From the NCBI RefSeq assembly GCF_016919705.1, contig NZ_CP070368.1, positions 868,001 through 932,000 of the forward strand: 64,000 nucleotides of DNA, written 5' to 3'. Shown in pieces: positions 36,915-45,276 of this stretch. Position 1 is the first letter of the stretch; each line of letters opens with the position of its first letter. The DNA comes from Paracoccus methylovorus. GTDB taxonomy: Bacteria > Pseudomonadota > Alphaproteobacteria > Rhodobacterales > Rhodobacteraceae. Position numbers and translations under genes: made by a program. Under the pieces are notes generated by a model, which saw only the letters and a list, made by a program, of their open reading frames with translations, was not told the DNA's origin and did not search any database.

Positions 36915-38258
36915 TCAATCCGCGAGCCGGGCAATGGCAGCCCGGGCCTGTTCGTTGAGGCGATTTGTGTCGGCCGTCAGCAGGTGGTGATCCTGCACGA
37001 CGGCGCGGCCTTCCACATAGACCGCGCGCGGGCGGATGGGCGCGCAGAAGATCAGTGCCGCGACCGGATCCCATTGGCCGGCAGCTGGCAATTCCGACAC
37101 GTCCCAGAGCACCAGATCGGCGCGTTTGCCGGGGATGAGCGCGCCGATGTCGCTGCGTCCCAGCACCCGGGCGCCGCCCAGCGTGGCGATCTCGAGCGCC
37201 TCGCGCGCGCCAAGCGCGGCCGGCCCGTCCTTGAGCCGGGCGACGAGCATGGCCTGCCGCGCCTCGAGCCCGAGATGGCTGCAGTCGTTGGAGGCCGAGC
37301 CATCGACGCCCAGCCCCACGGGCACGCCTGCATCGCGCATCCGTCGCACCGGGGCGATGCCCGAGGCGAGCCGCGCGTTCGAGCACGGGCAATGCGCCAC
37401 GCCGGTGCCGGTGCGGCCAAAGAGGTCGATTTCGCCCTCCGACAGCTTCACGCAATGCGCGTGCCAGACATCCTCGCCGGTCCAGCCCAGGCTTACGGCG
37501 TAATCGCCGGGCAGCATGCCGAAGTTTTCCAGAGAATAGGCGATATCCTCGTCGTTTTCGGCCAGATGGGTATGCAGCCGCACGCCCTTTTCGCGCGCAA
37601 GGATGGCGGCGTCGCGCATCAACTCGCGACTGACCGAAAAGGGCGAGCAGGGGGCAAGCCCGACCTGCACCATCGCGCCCGGGTTCGGATCGTGGAAGGC
37701 GGCCACCACGCGTTCGCTGTCCTTGAGGATTGCGGCCTCGTCCTCGACCAGCGCGTCGGGGGGCAGGCCGCCTTTGCTTTCGCCGATCGACATGGCGCCG
37801 CGTGTGGCGGTAAAGCGGATGCCGATTTCGCTAGCAGCTTCGATACTGTCGTCGAGCCGGGCGCCGTTCGGAAAGAGATACAGGTGATCCGAGGAACAGG
37901 TGCAGCCCGAAAGCGCCAGCTCCGCAAGGCCGATCCGGGTTGACAGGCGGATGTCCTGCGGCCCCATGCGGCCCCAGATCGGATAAAGCGTCCTGAGCCA
38001 GCCGAAGAGCGCCGCGTCCTGTGCGGCGGGCACGGCGCGGGTCAGGGTCTGGAACAGGTGATGATGGGTATTCACGAAGCCGGGGGTGACGACGCAACCC
38101 CGGGCCTCGACCACCTCGGCGCCTTCGGCGGAGAGCCCTGTGCCGACGGCGGAGATCACCCCGCCGTCGATCAGGATGTCCCCGCCTGCGATCTCGCGTC
38201 GGGCGCCGTCCATGGTGACAACCACCTCGGCGCCCCTGATGAGCAGGCGGCTGCGCAT
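36915..38258 (-). CDS. 8-Oxoguanine deaminase
   Basis: 447 residues from the ATG at 38258, whose first base is the last base of the upstream permease stop. An amidohydrolase with FVNTHHHLFQTLTRAVP near 62, HTHLAENDEDIAYS near 225, WHAHCVKLS near 262 and the metal Asp in LGVDGSASNDCSH near 320. The Ser-Asn-Asp (SND) of that last motif and the HHHLFQTL motif are typical of the 8-oxoguanine/hydroxydechloroatrazine deaminase group. The likely reaction is 8-oxoguanine to urate, which feeds PuuD directly. Substrate assignment is from family and context. Confidence 0.85.
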   Translation of the reverse strand: MRSRLLIRGAEVVVTMDGARREIAGGDILIDGGVISAVGTGLSAEGAEVVEARGCVVTPGFVNTHHHLFQTLTRAVPAAQDAALFGWLRTLYPIWGRMGPQDIRLSTRIGLAELALSGCTCSSDHLYLFPNGARLDDSIEAASEIGIRFTATRGAMSIGESKGGLPPDALVEDEAAILKDSERVVAAFHDPNPGAMVQVGLAPCSPFSVSRELMRDAAILAREKGVRLHTHLAENDEDIAYSLENFGMLPGDYAVSLGWTGEDVWHAHCVKLSEGEIDLFGRTGTGVAHCPCSNARLASGIAPVRRMRDAGVPVGLGVDGSASNDCSHLGLEARQAMLVARLKDGPAALGAREALEIATLGGARVLGRSDIGALIPGKRADLVLWDVSELPAAGQWDPVAALIFCAPIRPRAVYVEGRAVVQDHHLLTADTNRLNEQARAAIARLAD

Positions 38259-39739
38259 CAGTGTGCCTCGGCCGCGTGGGCGGCGGCGGCGACTTCTTCG
38301 TCGCTGGTGTGCGGTGCGCCGTTGAAGAACCAGTTCAATCCCACCGCGGCCAACGCGGCCAGCAGGATGCCCGAATGGATCAGCGTATGCAGGGAATGCG
38401 GCAGCCACTGGTTGAAGTCAGGTGCGATCATCGGGACCATGCCAAGGCCCAGCGAGACGGCGACGATGAACAGGTTGTGCTTGTTGCCCTTGAAATCCAC
38501 ATTGGCGAGGATGCGGATGCCTGTCGCGGCGACCATGCCGAACATCACCAGCCCGGCGCCGCCCAGAACCGTGGTCGGCAGCGATTCGACCAGTGCGCCC
38601 ATCTTGGGGATCAGGCCCAGCAGGATCATGATGGCGCCGCCTGCAACGCAGACAAAGCGCGAGCGCACGCCGGTCACGCCCACCAGCCCGACGTTCTGGC
38701 TGAACGAGGTATAGGGGAAGGTATTGAACAGCCCGCCGATGGCGGTGCCCAGACCGTCCACCCGCAGCCCGGCGCTGAGCGCCTTGGGCGTCATCCTGCG
38801 GCCGCAGATGTCGCTGAGCGCCAGGAACATCCCGGTGGATTCGATCATGGTCACGAACATCACCAGCAGCATGGTCAGGATCATCACCGGATCAAAGATC
38901 GGCATGCCGAAATGCAGGGGCTTGATCGGCGCGAACCAGGCAGCCTCGGAGATGCCGTCGAAATGCATCATGCCCAGGATCGCGGCCAGCACGCCGCCGA
39001 TGACGATGCCCAGAAGCACCGCGATATTGGCAACGAAGCCCTTGGCATAGCGTGCGATCAGCAAAATCGCGGCCAGCACGGTGACGCCGATCAGGATGCG
39101 GGGAACGGATGCATAATCGGGGTTGGGCATGGTCGGCATCAGCATGACGCCATCGGGGACGCCGCCCGAGGCGATGGCGGCTTCCAGCCATGCCTGCTGC
39201 GCAGGATCGACCAGTTGCGGTGCCGTGGGGCCGACCGGCAGGCCGAATATCCAGTTGATCCCCACCGGCATCAGGCTGACGCCGATGACGAGGATCACCG
39301 TGCCGGTGACGACGCTTGGGAAAAAGCGCAAAAGCCGGCTGACCAGCGGCGCGAACAGGATCGAGATAAGCCCCGCCGCCATGATCGCGCCGAACATCAT
39401 CCGCGCGCCCTCTTGTCCCGGATTTGACGAGGCGATGGCGACCATGGGGCCGACGGCGGCGAAGGTCACACCCATCATCACCGGCAGACGGATGCCGAAC
39501 CATTGCGTGGCACCAAAGGACTGGATGATGGTGACGATCCCGCAGACGAAAAGGTCGGCGGAAATCAGAAAGGCCACGTCCTGCGGCGATAGCTGCAGGG
39601 CGCGGCCGACGATCAGCGGCACCGCGATGGCGCCGGCATACATGACCAGAACATGCTGGAAACCCAAAGCGAGCAGTCGAGGGGCGGCGATGCGCTCCTC
39701 GACCGGATCGAATCCGGGGCTGGTATCAACTGCTTGCAT
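38258..39739 (-). CDS. NCS2-family purine (xanthine/urate) permease
   Basis: 493 residues with about 14 membrane helices. Signature segments: QHVLVMYAGAIAVPLIVG in helix 1, QSFGATQWFGIRLPVMMGVT, and the NCS2 motif GGLFNTFPYTSFSQNVGLV near 335, in which GLFNTFPYTSFSQNVG is characteristic of the xanthine/urate branch rather than the uracil branch. It imports purines with protons. GGGAGG lies before the start. It is only 42 bp downstream of bhcD, so it may be read from the bhc promoter. Confidence 0.92.
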   Translation of the reverse strand: MQAVDTSPGFDPVEERIAAPRLLALGFQHVLVMYAGAIAVPLIVGRALQLSPQDVAFLISADLFVCGIVTIIQSFGATQWFGIRLPVMMGVTFAAVGPMVAIASSNPGQEGARMMFGAIMAAGLISILFAPLVSRLLRFFPSVVTGTVILVIGVSLMPVGINWIFGLPVGPTAPQLVDPAQQAWLEAAIASGGVPDGVMLMPTMPNPDYASVPRILIGVTVLAAILLIARYAKGFVANIAVLLGIVIGGVLAAILGMMHFDGISEAAWFAPIKPLHFGMPIFDPVMILTMLLVMFVTMIESTGMFLALSDICGRRMTPKALSAGLRVDGLGTAIGGLFNTFPYTSFSQNVGLVGVTGVRSRFVCVAGGAIMILLGLIPKMGALVESLPTTVLGGAGLVMFGMVAATGIRILANVDFKGNKHNLFIVAVSLGLGMVPMIAPDFNQWLPHSLHTLIHSGILLAALAAVGLNWFFNGAPHTSDEEVAAAAHAAEAH

Positions 39740-39768
39740 ACGTCCTTATCCTCCCTTGTTCAGGACGT
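39740..39768 (-). repeat. Inverted repeat enclosing the permease ribosome-binding site
   Basis: ACGTCC (39740-39745) and GGACGT (39763-39768) are perfect inverted copies directly before the permease ATG, with the GGGAGGA ribosome-binding site in the 17-base loop. It is too weak for a terminator but could affect translation between bhcD and the purine genes. Confidence 0.4.
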
Positions 39769-39781
39769 GAGCGGCATCGGG

Positions 39782-40744
39782 TCAGATTTCGACCTCTTGC
39801 GCCGCCCCGTTTTGCTTGGCCAGTTCGACGACGGCCTTGGCCACGGCCAGATCTTGCAAGCCTACGCCGGTGCCGTCGAAAATCGTCACTTCGGCATCGC
39901 CCCGGCCCGGATCGTCGCCCGCGACCACCGCGCCGAGTTCGCTGATCTGCTCCTCCTTGATCAGCCCCGAAGCGATGGCGTGCTGGCATTCTCCGATGCT
40001 GATCGACTGCGCGATCTCATCGGTAAAGACGCGGGCGCGCGCCACCAGCGCCGGGTCGAGTTCCTGCTTGCCCTTGGTATCGGTGCCCATCGCGGCGATA
40101 TGCGTCGGGCCCTTGACATGCTCGTTCATCAACAGCGGGCTGAAGGACGAGGTGATCGAGATGATCACATCCGCCTCGGCCCCCAGACGGTCCAGTTCGA
40201 CCGCCTCGAAGGGCAGGCCCAGTTCGGCAGCGGTGTCGGCAAGGCGCGACAGCATCTCGGGATGCGGGTTCCAGCCGATGACCTTTTCGAAGCCGTGTAC
40301 ATTCGCCGCCGCTCGCATCTGGAAAGCGGACTGGTGGCCGGCGCCGATCATGCCCAGAACCTTGGCCCCCTTGGGCGCCAGGTGCTTGATCGACACCGCC
40401 GAGGCTGCCGCGGTGCGCAGGGCGGTCAGCAGATTGCCGCCCACCGCCGCACTGACCCGGCCGGTATCTGGGTCGAACAGAAAGATCGTGGACTGATGGT
40501 TGATCAGGTTGTGCTTTTGGTTGTTCGGCCAGTAGCCGCCTGCCTTCAGCCCCAGCGTCAGCGCCGAAGCGTCAAAGCCGCCCTTGAAGCCGTAAAGCGC
40601 ATCTTCATGGCCAATCGCCTCGCGCACGACGGGAAAGTTATAGGCCTTGCGCCGCGCCATCGAGGCAAAGATTGCCTCGATAGCCTCGAACGCCGCCTCG
40701 GGGGTCATCAGACCCGCGATTTCCTTTTCGGCAACGACAAGCAT
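39782..40744 (-). CDS. bhcD: Iminosuccinate reductase BhcD
   Basis: 320 residues of the ornithine cyclodeaminase/mu-crystallin family. The Rossmann motif GMIGAGHQSAFQMRAA is near 130-145; KAGGYWPNNQKHNLINHQST and FDGTGVGLQDLAVAKA are other family blocks. In the beta-hydroxyaspartate cycle BhcD reduces iminosuccinate to L-aspartate with NADH. It is last in the bhcABCD operon; its start shares a base with the bhcC stop. The position next to bhcA-C decides the assignment over a cyclodeaminase. Confidence 0.92.
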   Translation of the reverse strand: MLVVAEKEIAGLMTPEAAFEAIEAIFASMARRKAYNFPVVREAIGHEDALYGFKGGFDASALTLGLKAGGYWPNNQKHNLINHQSTIFLFDPDTGRVSAAVGGNLLTALRTAAASAVSIKHLAPKGAKVLGMIGAGHQSAFQMRAAANVHGFEKVIGWNPHPEMLSRLADTAAELGLPFEAVELDRLGAEADVIISITSSFSPLLMNEHVKGPTHIAAMGTDTKGKQELDPALVARARVFTDEIAQSISIGECQHAIASGLIKEEQISELGAVVAGDDPGRGDAEVTIFDGTGVGLQDLAVAKAVVELAKQNGAAQEVEI

Positions 40745-41907
40745 CAGTAGCCCTTTCCGCGCGCCGAGACCGGCCAGACCACTTCCACCTTGCCGTTCCG
40801 CACGCCGACATACCAGTCATGGACGTTGCAGGTCGGGTCGCAATGGCCCGGCACCAGCCGCAGCTTGTCGTTGACCTTGAGCACGGCGCCCTTGTCCTCG
40901 ACCACGCCATGTTCGTCGCTGCACTTGATGTATTTGACATCGTCGCGGCCATAGACAAAGGGCAAGCCGCTATCGACCGACTGCGCCTTGAGCCCCGCAT
41001 CGACCACCGCCAGATGCGGCTTGGCGTGGCTCATCACCGAGGTCAGGATGAACAGCGCGTTTTCCCATTCGCCCTGGTCGATGCGCTTGCCGTCCTGATC
41101 GTGGATGCGGCCGTAATCGGCGTCCATGAAGGCGTAAGAGCCGCATTGCAATTCGTTATAAACGTTCGAGTTCGACTCGAAATAATACGACCCCGTGCCG
41201 CCGCCCGAGACGAATTCCGGCTTGAGCCCTTCGGCCTCCAGCGCCTCGACGGCTTCGGTCACCTGCGCGATGGCGGCGTCCAGCTTGGCCTTGCGGTCCT
41301 CATAGCTGTCCATGTGCTGCATGGCGCCCTGATACGCCTGAATGCCCTTGAAGCTCAGGTTCGGGGCAGCATCGGCGGCCTTGGCGATTTCGACCACGGC
41401 TTCTTTGGTGGTCACGCCGCAGCGCCCGGCGCCGCAGTCGATCTCGACAAAGATGCCCAGTTCGGTGCCGTGCTTTTGCGCCGCCGCCGACAGATCGGCG
41501 ATATTGGCCAGTTCGTCGACGCAGACCGTGACGGTCGCGCCCAGCTTGGGCAGCCGGGCCAGACGGTCGACCTTGGCGGGCTCGCGCACCTCGTTGGTGA
41601 CCAGCACGTCCTTGATGCCTCCGCGGGCAAAGACCTCGGCTTCCGAGACCTTCTGGCAGCAGACGCCGATCGAGCCGCCCAGCGACTCCTGCAGCTTCTG
41701 CACGTCGACCGATTTGTGCATCTTGCCATGGCTGCGATGGCGCATGCCATGCGCCTTGGCGTAATCGCCCATCTTCTTGATGTTACGCTCCAGCGCGTCC
41801 AGATCCAGGATCAGGCAGGGCGTCTGGATATCGTTTTCGTCCATGCCGGGCAGGGCAGGAATGTCGTAGCCGACTTCATAGCCGGAGAAATCCGTTTTCG
41901 CGTTCAT
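40744..41907 (-). CDS. bhcC: beta-Hydroxyaspartate aldolase BhcC
   Basis: 387 residues from the ATG at 41907 (GAGGAGATCCCC upstream). A PLP-dependent D-threonine aldolase-like enzyme: TPCLILDLDALERNIKKMGD at the start, the PLP Lys region RHRSHGKMHKSVDVQ near 57-71, VEIDCGAGRCGV, FVSGGGTGSYYFES, and the metal site around PGHCDPTCNVHD. It condenses glycine and glyoxylate to (2R,3S)-beta-hydroxyaspartate. Family membership is seen; substrate follows from the bhc operon. Confidence 0.92.
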   Translation of the reverse strand: MNAKTDFSGYEVGYDIPALPGMDENDIQTPCLILDLDALERNIKKMGDYAKAHGMRHRSHGKMHKSVDVQKLQESLGGSIGVCCQKVSEAEVFARGGIKDVLVTNEVREPAKVDRLARLPKLGATVTVCVDELANIADLSAAAQKHGTELGIFVEIDCGAGRCGVTTKEAVVEIAKAADAAPNLSFKGIQAYQGAMQHMDSYEDRKAKLDAAIAQVTEAVEALEAEGLKPEFVSGGGTGSYYFESNSNVYNELQCGSYAFMDADYGRIHDQDGKRIDQGEWENALFILTSVMSHAKPHLAVVDAGLKAQSVDSGLPFVYGRDDVKYIKCSDEHGVVEDKGAVLKVNDKLRLVPGHCDPTCNVHDWYVGVRNGKVEVVWPVSARGKGY

Positions 41908-41917
41908 GGGGATCTCC

Positions 41918-42877
41918 TCAGTTCCAGGGCAGCTTGTCGAGATCGACATTGCCGCCGGTGACGATGACGCCGACGCGCTTGCCGGCGAATGCTTCGGGGT
42001 TCTTCAGGATCGTTGCCAGCGGCACGGCGCTGGAGGGCTCCATGACGATCCGCAGATGTTTCCAGATCAGCTTCATCGCGTCCACGATTTCGGCGTCCGA
42101 GGCGGTATAGATCTCGGACACGTGGTTCTTGACGAAATGCCAGGTCAGATCCTTGAGCGGCACCAAGAGCCCGTCTGCGACGGTCTTGGGCGCGTCGTCG
42201 GCGATGATGTAGCCGGCCTTGAAGCTGCGATAGGCGTCGTCGGCCTGCTCGGGTTCGGCCGCGATCACCTGCGTTTCCGGGGCCAGCGTCGAAAGCGTCA
42301 GGCAGGTGCCCGAGATCATGCCGCCGCCGCCGATCGGGGCCACCACAGCGTCCAGACCGTCGGTCTGCTCGATGATCTCCTTGGCGCAGGTGCCTTGGCC
42401 GGCGATCACGCGCGGATCGTTATAGGGATGGACGAAATCGCCCCCGGTCTCGGCCTGAACCTTGGCGAAGGTCTCTTCCCGCGAACTGGTCGAGGGTTCG
42501 CATTCGGTGATCTTGCCGCCATAGCGACGCACCGTGTCCTTCTTGGCCTGCGGCGCGGTGCGGGGCATCACGACGTTGCAGGGAATCCCGCGCAGCATGG
42601 CTGCGTAGGACAGGCACGAGGCATGGTTGCCCGAGCTATGCGTTGCGACACCCTTGGCCGCTTGGCGCTCGTCCAGACCGAAGACCGCGTTGGTGGCGCC
42701 GCGGACCTTGAAGGCTCCCGGCTCCTGAAAGTTTTCGCATTTGAAGAACAGTTGCGCGCCCGTCAGTTCGTTAAGGTAATCCGAGGTGCGGATCGGCGTG
42801 CGACGGATATGCGGCTTGATCCGCTCATGCGCGGCCAGCATGTCCTCATAGGTTGGGATGTACATGGCGTCCTTCAT
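41918..42877 (-). CDS. bhcB: beta-Hydroxyaspartate dehydratase BhcB
   Basis: 319 residues, a fold type II PLP enzyme like serine/threonine dehydratases. The PLP Lys is in GAFKVRGATNAVFG near 56-60, SSGNHASCLSYAAMLRGIPC follows, and the phosphate loop is GGGGMISGT near 180. It dehydrates beta-hydroxyaspartate to iminosuccinate, which BhcD then reduces. It lies 2 bp after bhcA and 10 bp before bhcC in the operon. Confidence 0.93.
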   Translation of the reverse strand: MKDAMYIPTYEDMLAAHERIKPHIRRTPIRTSDYLNELTGAQLFFKCENFQEPGAFKVRGATNAVFGLDERQAAKGVATHSSGNHASCLSYAAMLRGIPCNVVMPRTAPQAKKDTVRRYGGKITECEPSTSSREETFAKVQAETGGDFVHPYNDPRVIAGQGTCAKEIIEQTDGLDAVVAPIGGGGMISGTCLTLSTLAPETQVIAAEPEQADDAYRSFKAGYIIADDAPKTVADGLLVPLKDLTWHFVKNHVSEIYTASDAEIVDAMKLIWKHLRIVMEPSSAVPLATILKNPEAFAGKRVGVIVTGGNVDLDKLPWN

Positions 42878-42879
42878 CC

Positions 42880-44070
42880 TCAGGCGGCTTTCTTCTGCGC
42901 GGCGGCGGTGGTCTGGCGGTAATGTTCCTGCGCGGCGGCGACGCCCGAGCCGAGGGTGATCGGCAGGCCCAGATCGGCCATCACCATCTCGGCGGTGGCG
43001 ATACCCGACAGAGCCATGGCGTCGGTCAGGCTGCCAAGGTGGCCGATGCGGAACACCTTGCCCGCGACCTGTCCCAGCCCAGTGCCGAAGGCCATGTCAT
43101 AGGTGTCCAGCGCATGGCTGACGATCAGGTTGGCATCGAAACCTTCCGGCACGCGGATGGCGCTGACGCTGTCCGAGTAAAGCTCGGGGCGGGCGGCGCA
43201 AAGCTTCAGGCCCCATGCTCCGACCGCGGCGCGCACGCCGCCCGCGATGCGGTGGTGGCGGGCAAAGACGTTCTCCAGCCCCTCGGCCAGAATGCGTTCG
43301 CAGCTTGCGTTCAGCCCGTTGATCAGACCGACCGGCGGCGTATAGGGATAGCCGTTTCGGGCATAGCCGGTGGCCATGTCGCGGATGTCAAAGAAGGTGC
43401 GCGGCAGGCGCGCGGTTTCGACCGCTGCCATGGCCTTGGGTGAAAAGCCCACGATGGCCAGACCGGGGGGCAGCATGAAGCCCTTTTGACTGCCGGTGAC
43501 GGCGATATCGACGCCCCATTCGTCCATGCGGAAATCCATCGACCCGATGGAGCTGACGCCGTCCACGAACAGCAGCGCCGGGTGCCCGGCCGCGTCCAGC
43601 GCCCGGCGGACGGCGGCGATGTCCGACTTCACGCCGGTCGCGGTTTCGTTGTGCGTGGCCAGCACGACCCGGATCTCATGACCCTTGTCGGCGGTCAGGA
43701 TTTCTTCGAACCGATCGGCCGGAATGCCTTCGCCCCAAGGGGTTTCGACAAAAGTAACGTCAAGTCCGTGGCGCTGGCACATATCGATCCAGCGGTGGCT
43801 GAACATGCCGTTGCGGGCGGCCAGCACCTTGTCCCCGGCCGACAGCGTGTTGGTGATCGCCGTTTCCCAGCCGCCGGTGCCGGTCGAGGGGAACAGGAAA
43901 ACCTGCGCCTGCGTGGTCTTGAGGATTTTCTTCACGCCCTCCAACGCCGGATGCAGCATGCGGCCGAACACCGGCGAGCGGTGGTCGATGGTGGGCATGT
44001 CCACAGCCTTGCGCATCTCCTCGGGGATGTTGGTCGGGCCGGGGATAAAGATCGGGTTCTGACTGGTCAT
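42880..44070 (-). CDS. bhcA: Aspartate-glyoxylate aminotransferase BhcA
   Basis: 396 residues from the ATG at 44070 (GGAGGAATTGCC upstream); the open frame to 44148 has no family sequence. A class V aminotransferase: NPIFIPGPTNIPEEMRKA start, FPSTGTGGWETAITNTLS, FVDGVSSIGSMDFRMDEWG, and the PLP Lys in TGSQKGFMLPPG near 195. It transfers the amino group of aspartate to glyoxylate, giving oxaloacetate and glycine and closing the cycle. First gene of bhcABCD. Confidence 0.94.
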   Translation of the reverse strand: MTSQNPIFIPGPTNIPEEMRKAVDMPTIDHRSPVFGRMLHPALEGVKKILKTTQAQVFLFPSTGTGGWETAITNTLSAGDKVLAARNGMFSHRWIDMCQRHGLDVTFVETPWGEGIPADRFEEILTADKGHEIRVVLATHNETATGVKSDIAAVRRALDAAGHPALLFVDGVSSIGSMDFRMDEWGVDIAVTGSQKGFMLPPGLAIVGFSPKAMAAVETARLPRTFFDIRDMATGYARNGYPYTPPVGLINGLNASCERILAEGLENVFARHHRIAGGVRAAVGAWGLKLCAARPELYSDSVSAIRVPEGFDANLIVSHALDTYDMAFGTGLGQVAGKVFRIGHLGSLTDAMALSGIATAEMVMADLGLPITLGSGVAAAQEHYRQTTAAAQKKAA

Positions 44071-44254
44071 GGCAATTCCTCCTACGCTTGTGGACCAAGC
44101 TACGATCAGCTGTCTACGGATGCAATTTTTCTGAAAAATATTTCGCAATCGCGGAAAAATGGCTTAAAGTTGCGTAGAATCATCCGGTTGCGCTTTTCCA
44201 AAGCGGGGAATTGATTTTCAATAAATACAGAAAGTTGTCGAAAGGAAAAATTGA
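44071..44254. promoter_or_regulatory. Divergent bhcA / bhcR promoter and operator region
   Basis: 184 bp, strongly AT-rich against the surrounding genes. It contains ATTTTT-CTG-AAAAAT (44125-44139) and an imperfect TTTCGC-aatc-GCGGAAA repeat (44141-44157), good candidates for the operator of an IclR-type dimer. BhcR is known in Paracoccus denitrificans to bind the bhc promoter and respond to glyoxylate; the exact site here is my inference. Confidence 0.65.
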
Positions 44255-45094
44255 ATGTCGGTCCAGATCCGGAAAAGGGGCCGTCCCAGAGGGCGTGCGG
44301 GTGGTGCGGCGGCCGAGGATTCGGGTGGCATCCGTGCGCTGGACCGGGCACTGGAAATCCTTGACCTGATTGCGGTTTCCAGCGGTCTGACGCTGTCCGA
44401 GATCGCGCATCGGCTGGATATGGCGCCTTCCACCGTGCATCGCGTGCTGGTGACGCTGGCGGCGCGCGGGGTTGCGGAAACCGACAGTCAGACCCAGGCT
44501 TGGTACGTGGGGCCGACGGCTTTCCGTCACGGTTCGGCCTTCATGCGCCGCTCGGGACTGGTCGAGCGGGCGCGGCCGCTGCTACGCCGGCTGATGGAGG
44601 TCACGGGCGAGACGGCCAACTTGGGTATCCTGAACGGCGATGCCGTGCTGTTTCTAAGTCAGGCCGAGACGCATGAAACGATCCGCGCCTTCTTTCCGCC
44701 CGGCACGCGCTCGGCGCTGCACGCCTCGGGGATCGGCAAGGCGCTGCTGGCCCATACGCGGCCCTCGGACCTGAAACGCATGATCCGCGAGATGACGCTG
44801 GAACGCTTTACCGACATGACGCTGACCGATCCTCAGGCGCTGCTGGAGGATCTGGCTCGTATCCGTGCGCGCGGCTATTCGCTGGACAACGAAGAACGGA
44901 CGCCGGGTATGCGCTGCATCGCTGCCCCGATTTTTGATCTGGCCGGCGAGGCGGCGGCGGGTATCTCGGTCTCGGGGCCAAGCCTGCGCATGTCGGACGC
45001 CCGGCTGGCGGCCATGTCCGACGCGGTGATCGAGGCGGCGCGCGAACTGTCTTTTGGCATGGCGCCGCGACCCGAGGAGGGCGAAAGGATATGA
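44255..45094 (+). CDS. bhcR: IclR-family regulator BhcR
   Basis: 279 residues. A basic N-terminal arm (IRKRGRPRGRAGG), then the IclR winged helix (LDLIAVSSGLTLSEIAHRLD, MAPSTVHRVLVTLAARG near 47-75) and the effector domain (ALHASGIGKALLAH, ERTPGMRCIAAPIFD). It is divergent from bhcA, as in Paracoccus denitrificans, where BhcR controls the beta-hydroxyaspartate cycle. AAAGGA stands seven bases before the ATG. Confidence 0.92.
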   Translation: MSVQIRKRGRPRGRAGGAAAEDSGGIRALDRALEILDLIAVSSGLTLSEIAHRLDMAPSTVHRVLVTLAARGVAETDSQTQAWYVGPTAFRHGSAFMRRSGLVERARPLLRRLMEVTGETANLGILNGDAVLFLSQAETHETIRAFFPPGTRSALHASGIGKALLAHTRPSDLKRMIREMTLERFTDMTLTDPQALLEDLARIRARGYSLDNEERTPGMRCIAAPIFDLAGEAAAGISVSGPSLRMSDARLAAMSDAVIEAARELSFGMAPRPEEGERI

Positions 45095-45150
45095 TTCGTC
45101 TGGATGACGTCTGAAACGGTGCTGATATCCTTGAAGGAAGTGGCGGGATT

Positions 45151-45218
45151 TTCAGGTTATTTGTACATTAACCGCAGATTCACGTTCAGTTCACACCGGC
45201 CATCCTAGCTTCAGTGCG
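45151..45218 (+). promoter_or_regulatory. Cluster of TTCA direct repeats before the 563-residue gene
   Basis: Short direct repeats TTCAGGT (45151), TTCACGT (45179), TTCAGTT (45185), TTCACAC (45190) and TTCAGTG (45210) lie on the same strand 60-125 bp before the start codon at 45277. SARP-type regulators bind short direct repeats near promoters, and such a regulator is encoded downstream at 47779-49365. The link is a hypothesis. Confidence 0.3.
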
Positions 45219-45276
45219 ACATAAGACCGCACCCGACTGCCATGGCCCGGTGCGTGTCTTGCAAGGAGCATGCGGT

